Origin: an uncultured Collinsella sp.
Lineage (GTDB): Bacteria > Actinomycetota > Coriobacteriia > Coriobacteriales > Coriobacteriaceae
NCBI GenBank assembly: GCA_958453935.1
Contig: CAUDZT010000053.1
Coordinates: 1-15,441 of the forward strand
DNA length: 15,441 nucleotides
Direction: 5' to 3'
This document shows positions 7,935 through 15,140 of the stretch, piece by piece. Under the pieces are notes generated by a model. It searched no databases. It saw only the letters and a list, made by a program, of their open reading frames with translations, and was not told the origin of the DNA. Position 1 is the first letter of the stretch; every line of letters starts with the position of its first letter. The translations under genes and the position numbers were made by a program.

Positions 7935-8090
7935 TCAAAACTATGCCGGTTTACGGGGCTAGATTGGCACAGGCAGACCATACCGGCTTTTTTCGAAATG
8001 GAGCAAGCCGTCTACCTGTGGTTTTATTATTTCGGAATTGCGTATGGTTGGGGGTTTGCGATTTAGCCCCGTAAACCGGCATAGTTTTGA
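7935..8090. repeat. 156-bp inverted-repeat element D (MITE-like)
   Basis: The ends 7935-7961 and 8064-8090 are perfect 27-bp inverted repeats starting TCAAAACTATGCCGGTTTAC. The interior of about 100 bp is non-coding. The sequence is unrelated to the 204-bp elements, although the repeat arm has the same length. It starts 45 bp after the S-component stop codon and lies ahead of the terminator at 8254, so it would be transcribed as a long hairpin in the operon's 3' tail. Confidence 0.8.
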
Positions 8091-8136
8091 AATGGCCGGT
8101 TGATAGACGGGCATCGTGGCCATCAAGAGCCAAATT

Positions 8137-8157
8137 GATCCGTTTTCTTCCGTCTCC
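8137..8157. repeat. 21-bp direct repeat, left copy
   Basis: GATCCGTTTTCTTCCGTCTC plus one C recurs at 8386-8406 in the same orientation with 18 of 21 bases identical. The two copies flank inverted-repeat element E. The meaning is unknown. Confidence 0.5.
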
Positions 8158-8181
8158 AGACATCCCCGGGGAATCAGCTGA

Positions 8182-8357
8182 ACCCGCCCGCCACGGAATC
8201 GGCCTATCTACTACGTTTGGCCCGACACCCCCAAACACAACCGCGTTTTATGAAAAACCGCAGGCTTTCTACCTGCGGTTTTCTTTTTGCGTTGTTCGCT
8301 GTGGTTGAGGGTAGTGGCTTAAACGTAGTAGATGGGCCAGTTTCGTGGCAAGCGGGT
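8182..8357. repeat. 176-bp imperfect inverted-repeat element E
   Basis: Arms 8182-8218 and 8321-8357 are inverted repeats of 37 bases with six mismatches. The inner 13 bases (ATCTACTACGTTT) match perfectly. The central part contains the terminator hairpin at 8254-8287 and no gene. The arms are more diverged than those of element D, so it may be older. Confidence 0.65.
8254..8287 (+). terminator. Rho-independent terminator, likely of the ECF operon
   Basis: AAAACCGCAGG (8254-8264) pairs perfectly with CCTGCGGTTTT (8272-8282) around a seven-base loop, and more T residues follow. It lies 365 bp after the S-component stop, inside element E. Any upstream transcript would therefore include element D and half of E. 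Confidence 0.85.
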
Positions 8358-8381
8358 CGCGTGGATGCCCCCGCGAGGTGA

Positions 8382-8422
8382 AAATGGTCCGTTTTCCTCC
8401 GTCCCCCGGGGGGGGACCATTT
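8382..8422 (-). terminator. Possible terminator hairpin of the exonuclease III gene
   Basis: AAATGGTCC (8382-8390) pairs with GGACCATTT (8414-8422). A nested GTCCCCC/GGGGGAC stem could form instead. It begins 5 bp beyond the stop codon of the leftward gene and is followed leftward by TTTTC. One arm overlaps the right copy of the 21-bp direct repeat (8386-8406), so it may be a repeat used as a terminator. Confidence 0.5.
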
Positions 8423-8427
8423 GGGGG

Positions 8428-9246
8428 TTAGAGCTCCAAGGCGAGGGTGACGGGGCAGTGGTCGCTGCCGAAGATGTCGCCGCGGATGCCGGTGTCGCGT
8501 ACGTTGCCGGCGATTGCGTCGCTTACCAGGAAGTAGTCGATGCGCCAGCCGGCGTTGTTCTTGCGGGCATTAAAGCGGTAGCTCCACCAGCTGTAGACGC
8601 CCTCGACGTTCGGATTTGCCGCGCGCCAGGTATCGGTAAAGCCGGCGTCGAGCAGCTCGGTGAACTTGCCGCGCTCCTCGTCCGAAAAGCCTGCGTTGCC
8701 GCGGTTGGACTTGGGGTTCTTAAGGTCGATCTCCTCGTGTGCCACGTTAAAGTCGCCGCAGGTTACCACGGGTTTGCCGGTCTCGCGCTCGAGCGCGTTC
8801 AAAAAGCCGCGGTAGGCATCGTCCCAGGCCATGCGCACGTCGATGCGGGCGAGTTCGTTTTGCGCGTTGGGCGTGTAGACATCCACAAACCAGAATTTGT
8901 CGAACTCCAGCGCGCAGACACGACCCTCGGTCGCGGCTTGGGCAACGAGCTCGGCTGCCTCGCCTTCACCGGCGTGGGGCAGCAGCGCGTCGGCGCGCAG
9001 CACGCGCAGCGGTTCCTGGCGGCTAAAGACCGCGGTGCCCGAGTAGCCCTTGCGCTCGGCGTAGCTCCAGGTTTGGTGATAGCCGGGCAGGTCGACCTGC
9101 ACCTGGCCTTCTTGCAGTTTAGTTTCTTGCAGCGCTAGGACATCGACATCGAGTTCCTGTGCGATCTGGGTAAAGCTCGGGTCCTTTTTGAGCACGGCGC
9201 GCAGGCCGTTAACGTTCCACGAGGCGAAAGTGTAAGTCTGAGGCAT
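8428..9246 (-). CDS. xth: Exodeoxyribonuclease III (AP endonuclease, XthA/ExoA type)
   Basis: This enzyme cuts DNA at abasic sites and has 3'-5' exonuclease and 3'-repair activity in base-excision repair. The 272 residues are the normal length. Endonuclease/exonuclease/phosphatase motifs appear in order: SWNVNGLRA with N11, LQETK with metal ligand E41, GYSGTAVFS at 67-75, DVYTPN with Y124, GDFNVAHEEIDL with D165 and N167, NAGF at 184-187, SWWSYR at 219-224, WRIDYFL at 234-240, and the terminal GSDHCPV with D262 and H263. All the expected active-site residues are present. The ATG at 9246 is preceded by AAAGGA at normal spacing. It is divergent from the sirtuin gene across a 114-bp gap. It appears to be a single-gene unit. 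Confidence 0.95.
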   Translation of the reverse strand: MPQTYTFASWNVNGLRAVLKKDPSFTQIAQELDVDVLALQETKLQEGQVQVDLPGYHQTWSYAERKGYSGTAVFSRQEPLRVLRADALLPHAGEGEAAELVAQAATEGRVCALEFDKFWFVDVYTPNAQNELARIDVRMAWDDAYRGFLNALERETGKPVVTCGDFNVAHEEIDLKNPKSNRGNAGFSDEERGKFTELLDAGFTDTWRAANPNVEGVYSWWSYRFNARKNNAGWRIDYFLVSDAIAGNVRDTGIRGDIFGSDHCPVTLALEL

Positions 9247-9360
9247 GGTGTCCTTTCGACGGGGTTGGCAGGCTTAAGATTAACGCAACAGGGGCGGGGT
9301 GGGCTCCGTGGGCGACGGCGCAATCGCAGCCGCCCCGACCAACATGGACGGAGGACAAAC

Positions 9361-10113
9361 ATGACGCAAGCGATAACAGATCCCAAGCAGGCCTCCGCCG
9401 CGCTGGCGGAGCTGTTCAATACCCACAAGCGCATGGTGTTCTTTGGTGGCGCTGGTGTTTCCACGGCAAGCGGCATTCCCGATTTTCGCAGCGTTGACGG
9501 CCTGTATCACCAGCAGTTTGCCTACCCGCCCGAGACCATGCTCTCGCACAGCTTTTACGAGACGCATCCGGCGGAGTTCTTCGACTTTTACCGCACCAAG
9601 ATGATCGCGCTTAACGCTAAGCCCAACCGCTGTCACACCAAGCTCGCCGAGCTGGAGCGAGCTGGCAAGCTCGATGTCGTGGTGACGCAAAACATCGACG
9701 GCTTGCATCAGATGGCGGGCTCGCAGCGCGTGTTTGAGTTGCACGGATCGGTCCATCGCAACATTTGCCAGTCGTGCGGAGCGGTCTATAGCGCCGAGTG
9801 GATTTGCTCGCGCGAGCACGAGGACGCCGCGGGCGTGCCCGTGTGCCCCGCGTGCGGTGGTCGCATCAAGCCCGATGTGGTGCTCTACGAAGAACCGCTC
9901 GACGAGCATGTGTTGACCGGTGCCGTTGCCGCCATCGCCGCGGCCGATGCCCTCATTGTAGGCGGGACCTCGCTCGTGGTGTATCCGGCGGCGGGCCTTA
10001 CACGCTACTTTACCGGCGATACGCTGGCCATATGCAACCTTGCTCCCACCGATCAGGATGCAAATGCCGACCTGCTGATTTCTTGCGACATCGCGGCCGC
10101 GTTTGCGTTCTAG
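9361..10113 (+). CDS. NAD-dependent protein deacylase, Sir2 family (sirtuin)
   Basis: Sirtuins remove acyl groups from lysine using NAD, giving nicotinamide and O-acyl-ADP-ribose. The 250-residue protein has GAGVSTASGIPDFRS at 30-44, TQNIDGLH at 109-116, catalytic H128 in ELHGS, zinc cysteine pairs at 136/139 and 162/165, and the NAD-site segment GGTSLVVYPAAGL at 201-213. The PDVVLYEE segment at 171-178 fits bacterial deacetylases. No residue pair typical of desuccinylases is obvious, so deacetylation is the simplest call. The ATG at 9361 has GGAGG six bases upstream; the longer open frame from 9265 looks untranslated. The folP gene follows after 95 bp with its own candidate -10 box, so joint transcription is uncertain. 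Confidence 0.95.
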   Translation: MTQAITDPKQASAALAELFNTHKRMVFFGGAGVSTASGIPDFRSVDGLYHQQFAYPPETMLSHSFYETHPAEFFDFYRTKMIALNAKPNRCHTKLAELERAGKLDVVVTQNIDGLHQMAGSQRVFELHGSVHRNICQSCGAVYSAEWICSREHEDAAGVPVCPACGGRIKPDVVLYEEPLDEHVLTGAVAAIAAADALIVGGTSLVVYPAAGLTRYFTGDTLAICNLAPTDQDANADLLISCDIAAAFAF

Positions 10114-10127
10114 CCCGTGTGCGCGGA

Positions 10128-10133
10128 TACAAT
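10128..10133 (+). promoter_or_regulatory. Candidate -10 box upstream of folP-folK
   Basis: TACAAT lies in the 95-bp gap between the sirtuin and folP-folK genes. The nearest -35-like hexamer, TTGCGT at 10103-10108, is 19 bases away, longer than ideal. Treat this as a weak prediction. Confidence 0.3.
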
Positions 10134-10208
10134 AGAAAGACTGAGTGCAAAGCGACCCCGCTGCCAGCTCCCCAAGCTCGGCGGCGTGGGCATTTTAGGA
10201 GGATGTTC

Positions 10209-11939
10209 ATGGCGAACGACAGCAAGACATGGCGGTGCGGAAAGTATGAGCTCAGCTTTGACCGTCCGCGCATCATGGGCGTCCTCAACGTGACGCCCGA
10301 TTCGTTTAGCGACGGCGGGGAGCACTTCGACCCGGATGCCGCCATCGAGTACGGCCTGGCGATGCTCGACGCCGGCGCCGACATCATCGACGTAGGCGGC
10401 GAGTCCACGCGCCCCGGCTTTACCCCGGTTAATCCCGACGAGGAGGCTCGCCGCGTGCTGCCCGTGGTGCGCGCGCTGGCCAAAGAGGGCGCCATCGTCT
10501 CGATCGACACGCGTCACGTGGCGGTTGCCAAGGCGGCCGTGCGCTGCGGCGCCTCGATCGTCAACGACGTGACCGGCTTCACTGACCCCAAGATGGTCGA
10601 GTTTGTTAAGACGAGCACCTGCGGTGTCATCGTGATGCATGCCGGCGAGGTCGCCGCGCCTACCCGCACGCACGCAACGGTGCAGCTCGATACCTCGGCG
10701 GCGGCGTTTGTTGCCGAGAAGGCGCGCGAGGCGGCTGCCGAGGCCGCGCGTGAGGCCGAGAAGCCGGCTCGCCGCCGTCGCGGCAAGTTGCTGGGTGAGC
10801 CTAAGCCGGAGGCCAAGCTTCCGGGTGGCGTGGTGCAGCCCTCGTTGCCGTTTGGCGAACCTGAGCCCGCGACCGAGCCTGCAAGCGAGCAGGAGACGCC
10901 GGCCGCCGAGCAGGCTGCTGCCGCCGAGACCGTCGCGCCCGCGCCCGAGGCCACCGAGGCCGCATCGGAGCCCAATGACCGCCTGGCCGCCATGATGCGC
11001 CGCAGCGCCCGCCGCGAGGAAGCCTACGTGCCCACCTCGCAGCTCCGCCGCTTCACCCTGCCCGATTCGGCGCCCATCATGCGCCGCGTCATGGGCTTTC
11101 TGTCCGACCAGTCCCGCGCGCTCATCCACGCCGGCGTGTCGCGCGACCGCATCTGCATCGATCCCGGTCCGGGCTTTGGCAAGACGGCCAACGAGGACAT
11201 CGTCATCCAGCGCGAGACTGCCAAGATGGCGTCACTGGGCTATCCGCTCATGTGCGCCGTATCGCGCAAGCGCTTTGTGGGCGCCGTCTCGGGCGTGACC
11301 GAGGCCGCCGAGCGCGATGCCGCTACGTTTGGCGTGTGCCTGGGCGCCATCCAGGCCGGTGCCAACATCGTGCGCGTGCACGACGCCGCGGGCTTTGCGC
11401 AGTTCCTGAACGGCTACTGGGCGGTTGCCAAGCCGCAGCCGCGCCGCGCGTTTGTGGCCGTGGGGTCCAACCTGGGGCATCGCTGTGACAACATCCGCGC
11501 CGCACGCGACATGATCGCCGAGATTCCACTCACCTGCGTGTCCAACTCCTCCAAGATCTACGAGAGCGAGCCGGCCTACGAGACGCGCCAGGACGCGTTT
11601 GCCAACGCCGTCATCGAGATTAAGACCGAGCTGGCGCCATTGGTGCTGCTCGACGAGCTCATGAAGATCGAGGCCGAGCTGGGCCGCGACCGCTCCAAAA
11701 AGGCCAAGGCCAACGGTCCGCGCACCATCGACCTGGACCTGCTGTGGATGGACGGCGAGACCCACGGCGGCAAAAAGCTGCGCCTGCCGCATCCGCTCAT
11801 TGGCGAGCGCGACTTTGTGCTGGTGCCGCTCGAGGACCTGATGCACGACCCGGCTCGGTTCTTCCGCTACAACGGCGTCGAGGTCAAGGAGCCCGAGGAT
11901 CGCGTGGGCCATATCGTGGGCGAATTGGGGCGTATGTAG
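10209..11939 (+). CDS. Fused dihydropteroate synthase / HPPK (FolP-FolK) with a large internal insertion
   Basis: The 576-residue protein joins two consecutive folate steps in reverse gene order: dihydropteroate synthase (about 1-405), then 6-hydroxymethyl-dihydropterin pyrophosphokinase (about 412-576). DHPS motifs: NVTPDSFSDGG at 27-37, DVGGESTRPG at 61-70, SIDT at 98-101, VND at 118-120, DPGPGFGKT at 318-326, SRK at 352-354 and VRVHD at 388-392. HPPK motifs: VAVGSNLG at 416-423, YESEPAY at 451-457, GPRTIDLDLL at 503-512 and LPHPLIGERDF at 526-536. Residues about 152-285 are an Ala/Glu/Pro-rich, partly basic insertion after the VMHAGE strand, in the middle of the DHPS barrel. ATG 10209 has AGGAGG six bases ahead; ATG 10203 touches the ribosome site and is unlikely. 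The next gene starts directly after the stop. Confidence 0.93.
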   Translation: MANDSKTWRCGKYELSFDRPRIMGVLNVTPDSFSDGGEHFDPDAAIEYGLAMLDAGADIIDVGGESTRPGFTPVNPDEEARRVLPVVRALAKEGAIVSIDTRHVAVAKAAVRCGASIVNDVTGFTDPKMVEFVKTSTCGVIVMHAGEVAAPTRTHATVQLDTSAAAFVAEKAREAAAEAAREAEKPARRRRGKLLGEPKPEAKLPGGVVQPSLPFGEPEPATEPASEQETPAAEQAAAAETVAPAPEATEAASEPNDRLAAMMRRSARREEAYVPTSQLRRFTLPDSAPIMRRVMGFLSDQSRALIHAGVSRDRICIDPGPGFGKTANEDIVIQRETAKMASLGYPLMCAVSRKRFVGAVSGVTEAAERDAATFGVCLGAIQAGANIVRVHDAAGFAQFLNGYWAVAKPQPRRAFVAVGSNLGHRCDNIRAARDMIAEIPLTCVSNSSKIYESEPAYETRQDAFANAVIEIKTELAPLVLLDELMKIEAELGRDRSKKAKANGPRTIDLDLLWMDGETHGGKKLRLPHPLIGERDFVLVPLEDLMHDPARFFRYNGVEVKEPEDRVGHIVGELGRM

Positions 11940-12641
11940 ATGATCGAGATGAATGCTGTTGCCGCTGGCACCGAGCTCGACGCGGCGCGTGACGCGGGCC
12001 GCGAGGGCGTGTCCGCGGGCTGGTGCGCGTGGAGCGTGGGCGATGCTTCGCTGACGTTTTCGCTGGTTGTGCGCCCCGATGTGAACATGCACGCCTTCCA
12101 CGGCCTGCCGTTTGTGGCCGCGATGGGCATGATGGACGCGCTCGTGGGCACGGCTTCGACGCCGGGGTTGGGCCTTGCCGGTAAAGTGGGTATCCAGTGG
12201 CCGAGCGATATCGTGTGCGGTGCGCCTGCGTTTGAGGCGTCGCTCGCGCGTGTTGCCGTGAACGGCGGTGCCGGTGCTGCGGGCATGTTTGCCGCGGTGA
12301 CGGTTGATATTGAGCGTTCGGCGCTGGGTGAGCTTGGCGTGGATATGGCAGATGAGGCGCTGATCGAGGCATTGGCCGCCGCTGTGCTGACCCGCGTTGA
12401 CGCCTGGGCGGTTGCCGCCAACACGCCGCAGGGCGCTGCCGGCCCGCTGGCTCCGGTGCTGGGCGAGTACTTTGACATGGTGCCACTGCTGGGTCGTCAG
12501 GTCGCGGCGGTGTCGCCCAACGGTTTGCCGCTTGCGGTCGGTGTGTTTGCGGGCCTGGACATCTGGGGTCGCGCGACCATCAAGACCGATGCCGGCGAGC
12601 AGGAGTTTCCGCCCGAGGCCGTACGGATTCGCGGACTGTAA
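11940..12641 (+). CDS. Degenerate biotin protein ligase-like protein (BPL/LplA fold), probably inactive
   Basis: The 233-residue protein starts immediately after the folP-folK stop codon, so the two are probably co-translated. Its layout follows the catalytic and C-terminal domains of BirA: a FSLVVRPD strand at 40-47, a QWPSDIV segment at 86-92 where BirA has KWPNDV, and a C-terminal SH3-like part at about 180-233 (LLGRQVAAV, GVFAGLDIWGRATIKTDAGE). The glycine/arginine-rich biotinyl-AMP loop (GRGRxGR in BirA) is not present; the matching stretch reads AGREGVSAGW. The usual lysine after KWPND is also missing. There is no N-terminal winged helix. It may be a non-catalytic ligand binder or a diverged acyltransferase. 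Family assignment is by motif alignment from memory, and the role is unknown. Confidence 0.6.
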   Translation: MIEMNAVAAGTELDAARDAGREGVSAGWCAWSVGDASLTFSLVVRPDVNMHAFHGLPFVAAMGMMDALVGTASTPGLGLAGKVGIQWPSDIVCGAPAFEASLARVAVNGGAGAAGMFAAVTVDIERSALGELGVDMADEALIEALAAAVLTRVDAWAVAANTPQGAAGPLAPVLGEYFDMVPLLGRQVAAVSPNGLPLAVGVFAGLDIWGRATIKTDAGEQEFPPEAVRIRGL

Positions 12642-12671
12642 CGCGAGGCGCCCGCGCTCAAAGATAGCGAT

Positions 12672-12716
12672 GACAACAAGACCCTCCTCGGCTGTGCCGG
12701 GGAGGGTCTTGTTGTC
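12672..12716 (+). terminator. Strong terminator after the folate/BPL-like genes
   Basis: GACAACAAGACCCTCC (12672-12687) pairs perfectly over 16 bases with GGAGGGTCTTGTTGTC (12701-12716). The loop can add a CGGC/GCCG stem. It lies 30 bp after the stop codon and could work in both directions. It insulates the folate genes from the ATPase cassette. Confidence 0.85.
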
Positions 12717-12738
12717 TGGGGAATGGGTTGTCAGCACC

Positions 12739-12779
12739 CTATTCCTCAAAACTGAAAATCTTTCGATTTTGAGGAATAG
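12739..12779. repeat. 41-bp near-palindrome, copy 1
   Basis: Arms CTATTCCTCAAAA and TTTTGAGGAATAG (13 bp, perfect) surround a 15-base centre that is itself partly self-complementary. The off-centre CTGAAA...TTTCGA gives the repeat an orientation. Copies 1, 2 and 3 all face the same way. This copy lies 113 bp upstream of the ATPase gene. Confidence 0.85.
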
Positions 12780-12824
12780 AATTAAGCCAGCTCGGCCTTT
12801 AACGAGGTATATTCGTTGCAGAGT

Positions 12825-12865
12825 CTATTCCTCAAAACTGAATAATTTTCGTTTTTGAGGAATAG
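12825..12865. repeat. 41-bp near-palindrome, copy 2
   Basis: It has the same 13-bp arms as copy 1, with centre CTGAATAATTTTCGT. It begins 86 bp after the start of copy 1 and ends 26 bp before the ATPase ATG, just ahead of its ribosome site. A TATATT hexamer at 12808-12813 lies between copies 1 and 2 and may be a -10 box. The repeat would then lie at the transcript start, in operator position. Confidence 0.85.
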
Positions 12866-12891
12866 CGATAGAAGACCGCAGGGAGGCACCA

Positions 12892-14088
12892 ATGAAACTC
12901 ATCAATAGAACGTCATATATGGACACGTTGACGAGCCTTATTGGCGTACCGGACATCAAGGTCATAACGGGCATTCGCCGTAGCGGTAAGTCAAAATTGC
13001 TCGAGGCCCTCCGCGATTACGTGGAGGCAAATCTGTCCAATTCGAATGTCATCCATATCAATTACAACCTCGACGAGTTCGAGGGCCTGCTCGAATATCA
13101 TGCCCTGCTCGCCTATGTGAAAGAGCATCGAGTGTCCGACAAGCAAAACTTCCTGCTTATCGACGAGGTTCAGATGTGCGACGGCTTTGAACGCGCGATC
13201 AACAGCCTCCATGCATCCGAGCAGTACGACATCTTCATCACCGGATCGAACGCCTTTTTGCTGTCGAGCGATCTGTCGACGCTCTTTACGGGGCGTACGT
13301 TCGAGATCGAGGTTTTCCCATTCTCGTTTGAGGAGTATCGCCTCTATAGTGACGAGGGCGAGGTCGATCGCGACTTCGATGGGTACGCGAGAATCGGCGG
13401 TATGTCCGGCTCTTACCCTTATCCACTGCAGGAGCAGCGCTACCAATATCTCTCCAATGTCTTCAAAACGCTCATCGTGAGGGATATCGTGCAGCGGCAT
13501 AACGTGAGAAACGAATCGGCACTGCTGCGCATTGCCGATTACATGATGGACAACGTCTCCAACATAACGTCGGCACGCAACATTACAGATGTTTTGAATG
13601 CGGATGGGCTAAAGATTACGAACAAGACGGTCGGCACGTACATGGGGTACCTGTGCGATGCGCTTGCCTTCTATAAAGTTCGTCGGTACGACATTCGCGG
13701 CAAAAAATACCTTAAGAGCGGCGAGAAGTATTACCTGGCAGACCACGCGTTCAAATACGCACTGCTTGGTACACGTGATATGGATTGGGGACGCGTATAC
13801 GAGAACATGGTGGCCATCGAGCTGCTGCGCCGCGGATACGAGGTATACGTCGGTGTGCTCTATAAAAAGGAAATAGACTTTGTAGCAATCAAGCGAAGCG
13901 AGAAGCTCTACATTCAGGTGAGCGACGACATCAGCTCGGATAAGACGTTTGAACGCGAGATTTCGCCACTGCTGAGCATTGGCGATGCGTATCCCAAGAT
14001 GATTCTTGCCCGCACGCATCACGAGGCCACGGATCGCGATGGGGTGCAGATCGTGGACCTGGCGAGGTGGTTGTGCGGCGAGGCTTAG
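12892..14088 (+). CDS. AAA ATPase of the AAA_14/DUF4143 type
   Basis: This 398-residue protein has an N-terminal P-loop ATPase: Walker A GIRRSGKSK at 27-35, Walker B FLLIDEVQ at 87-94, the polar sensor segment ITGSNAFLLS at 116-125, and TGR at 133-135. The C-terminal DUF4143 region, about 200-398, includes a winged-helix-like part (about 210-260, ITNKTVGTYM). A PD-(D/E)XK-like core follows, with E304 in YENMVAIELLRRG, E327/D329 in EIDF, and Q342 in YIQVS. The lysine expected after Q342 is replaced by serine, so nuclease activity is doubtful. The biological role of this family is not established. The ATG has GGGAGG five bases upstream. Codon use and base composition are visibly less GC-rich than the neighbours, which suggests acquisition. 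The gene is bracketed by three copies of one 41-bp palindrome. I infer that palindrome and protein belong together. Confidence 0.9.
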   Translation: MKLINRTSYMDTLTSLIGVPDIKVITGIRRSGKSKLLEALRDYVEANLSNSNVIHINYNLDEFEGLLEYHALLAYVKEHRVSDKQNFLLIDEVQMCDGFERAINSLHASEQYDIFITGSNAFLLSSDLSTLFTGRTFEIEVFPFSFEEYRLYSDEGEVDRDFDGYARIGGMSGSYPYPLQEQRYQYLSNVFKTLIVRDIVQRHNVRNESALLRIADYMMDNVSNITSARNITDVLNADGLKITNKTVGTYMGYLCDALAFYKVRRYDIRGKKYLKSGEKYYLADHAFKYALLGTRDMDWGRVYENMVAIELLRRGYEVYVGVLYKKEIDFVAIKRSEKLYIQVSDDISSDKTFEREISPLLSIGDAYPKMILARTHHEATDRDGVQIVDLARWLCGEA

Positions 14089-14093
14089 CAAAA

Positions 14094-14140
14094 ATCCTAT
14101 TCCTCAAAACTGAAAAATTTTCGATTTTGAGGAATAGGAT
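14094..14140. repeat. 41-bp near-palindrome, copy 3 (arms extended to 16 bp)
   Basis: The 41-bp core is 14097-14137; three more paired bases on each side extend the arms to 16 bp. Its centre, CTGAAAAATTTTCGA, is close to copy 1. It begins 6 bp after the ATPase stop codon and ends 33 bp before the stop of leftward coaX. It could also act as a shared terminator-like hairpin for the two convergent genes. Confidence 0.85.
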
Positions 14141-14172
14141 TGGCGGCTGGTTGCTGCGACCTGGCGTTTACT

Positions 14173-14946
14173 CTATCCCAGCTCCTGCATGCGGCGGTAG
14201 ATTTCGCAGATGCCCTTGATGGTGAGTTGCCCGTCGACCACGTCGAAGGCATCGGTCGAATCGGCGACAATGCCGGCGAGACCGCCCGTGGCGATAACGG
14301 TGGCATCCTCGCGGCCCAGTTCGCGCTTCATGCGAGCGACCAGGCCCTCGGCCATGGCGGCGGCGCCCATCACGGCGCCGACCTTGATGCATTCCTCGGT
14401 GTCGCGGCCGATGGCGTGCTCGGGCGCCTCGAGCGGAACGCTGGCGAGCTTGGCGGCTCGGGCGGCGAGCGCGTCCATGGAGATGCGGATGCCCGGCGCA
14501 ATCGCTCCGCCAATGTAATAGCCGTCCTCGTCGATGACGTCGATATTGGTTGCGGTGCCAAAGTCCACCACGATCGCCGGGGCGCCGTAGAAGGTCTCGG
14601 CAGCGACGGCGTTGGCGATGCGGTCGGCACCAACGGCCTGGGGGCGCGCCGCCCGCAGCTTGGTCACCGCGGCCGTCTGTGGCCCAATGACGATGGCGTC
14701 TGCCGCGATGCGGTCGGCCACGGCGTGCCACTCGCGCGAGAGCTGCGGCACCACGCCAGCAAAGGCGATCGCGTCGACCGCGCCGAGCGAGAGGTCGTAC
14801 ATCTTAAAGAAGCCCATCAGGCGCACGTGGATCTCATCGGCGGTGTAGGAGCGGTCGGTGGGCATGCGCCACGACTGCACCAGCTTGTCTCCGTCAAACA
14901 GGCCCATGGCCGTCTGCGTGTTTCCCATATCGATAGCGAGCAGCAT
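14173..14946 (-). CDS. coaX: Type III pantothenate kinase
   Basis: CoaX phosphorylates pantothenate with ATP, the first step of coenzyme A synthesis. It belongs to the ASKHA fold and is not feedback-inhibited by CoA like type I enzymes. The 257 residues are the usual length. Motifs: DMGNT at 6-10 (phosphate-1 loop with D6), WRMPTDRSYTADE from 26, AVGADRIANAVAA at 104-116 (pantothenate site), VVDFGTATN at 126-134 with D128, and GGAIAPG at 146-152. The ATG at 14946 has GGGAG five bases upstream. TACAAT on the minus strand at 14983-14988 may be a -10 box, without a clear -35. No ftsH, dus or tilS neighbour is seen; the gene stands between the ATPase cassette and the initiator tRNA. Confidence 0.96.
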   Translation of the reverse strand: MLLAIDMGNTQTAMGLFDGDKLVQSWRMPTDRSYTADEIHVRLMGFFKMYDLSLGAVDAIAFAGVVPQLSREWHAVADRIAADAIVIGPQTAAVTKLRAARPQAVGADRIANAVAAETFYGAPAIVVDFGTATNIDVIDEDGYYIGGAIAPGIRISMDALAARAAKLASVPLEAPEHAIGRDTEECIKVGAVMGAAAMAEGLVARMKRELGREDATVIATGGLAGIVADSTDAFDVVDGQLTIKGICEIYRRMQELG

Positions 14947-15080
14947 GTCTACTCCCGGTGTCGGCGTAAAAGGACGCGCACCATTGTATACGCGCCGCCG
15001 GCGACAGGCTGCGATTTGTCTAGCGAGAGATTCCTTGGCCGACCGTTGATGTGAAGGAATTATGCTCTACGAGATTTTCC

Positions 15081-15109
15081 TTGCCGTTTACCGAACTCCC
15101 GCGTAATAT
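15081..15109 (+). promoter_or_regulatory. Promoter of the initiator tRNA gene
   Basis: TTGCCG (15081-15086) and TAATAT (15104-15109) are separated by exactly 17 bases, 31 bp upstream of the tRNA 5' end. The match and position fit a sigma-70-type promoter for the tRNA. Confidence 0.6.
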
Positions 15110-15140
15110 TCTTTTTTGCGCACATGAGGCGTCCAGACAT

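Noticed and set aside
11232..12749. 505-codon leftward open frame opposite folP-folK and the BPL-like gene
   Set aside because: It is a His/Arg-rich antisense shadow caused by GC-rich codon bias. It also runs through the terminator at 12672-12716.
12739..14140. Three palindromes considered as a CRISPR array
   Set aside because: Spacing is 45 bp between copies 1 and 2 and about 1.2 kb to copy 3, with a gene in between. The repeats are long palindromes and no cas gene is present.
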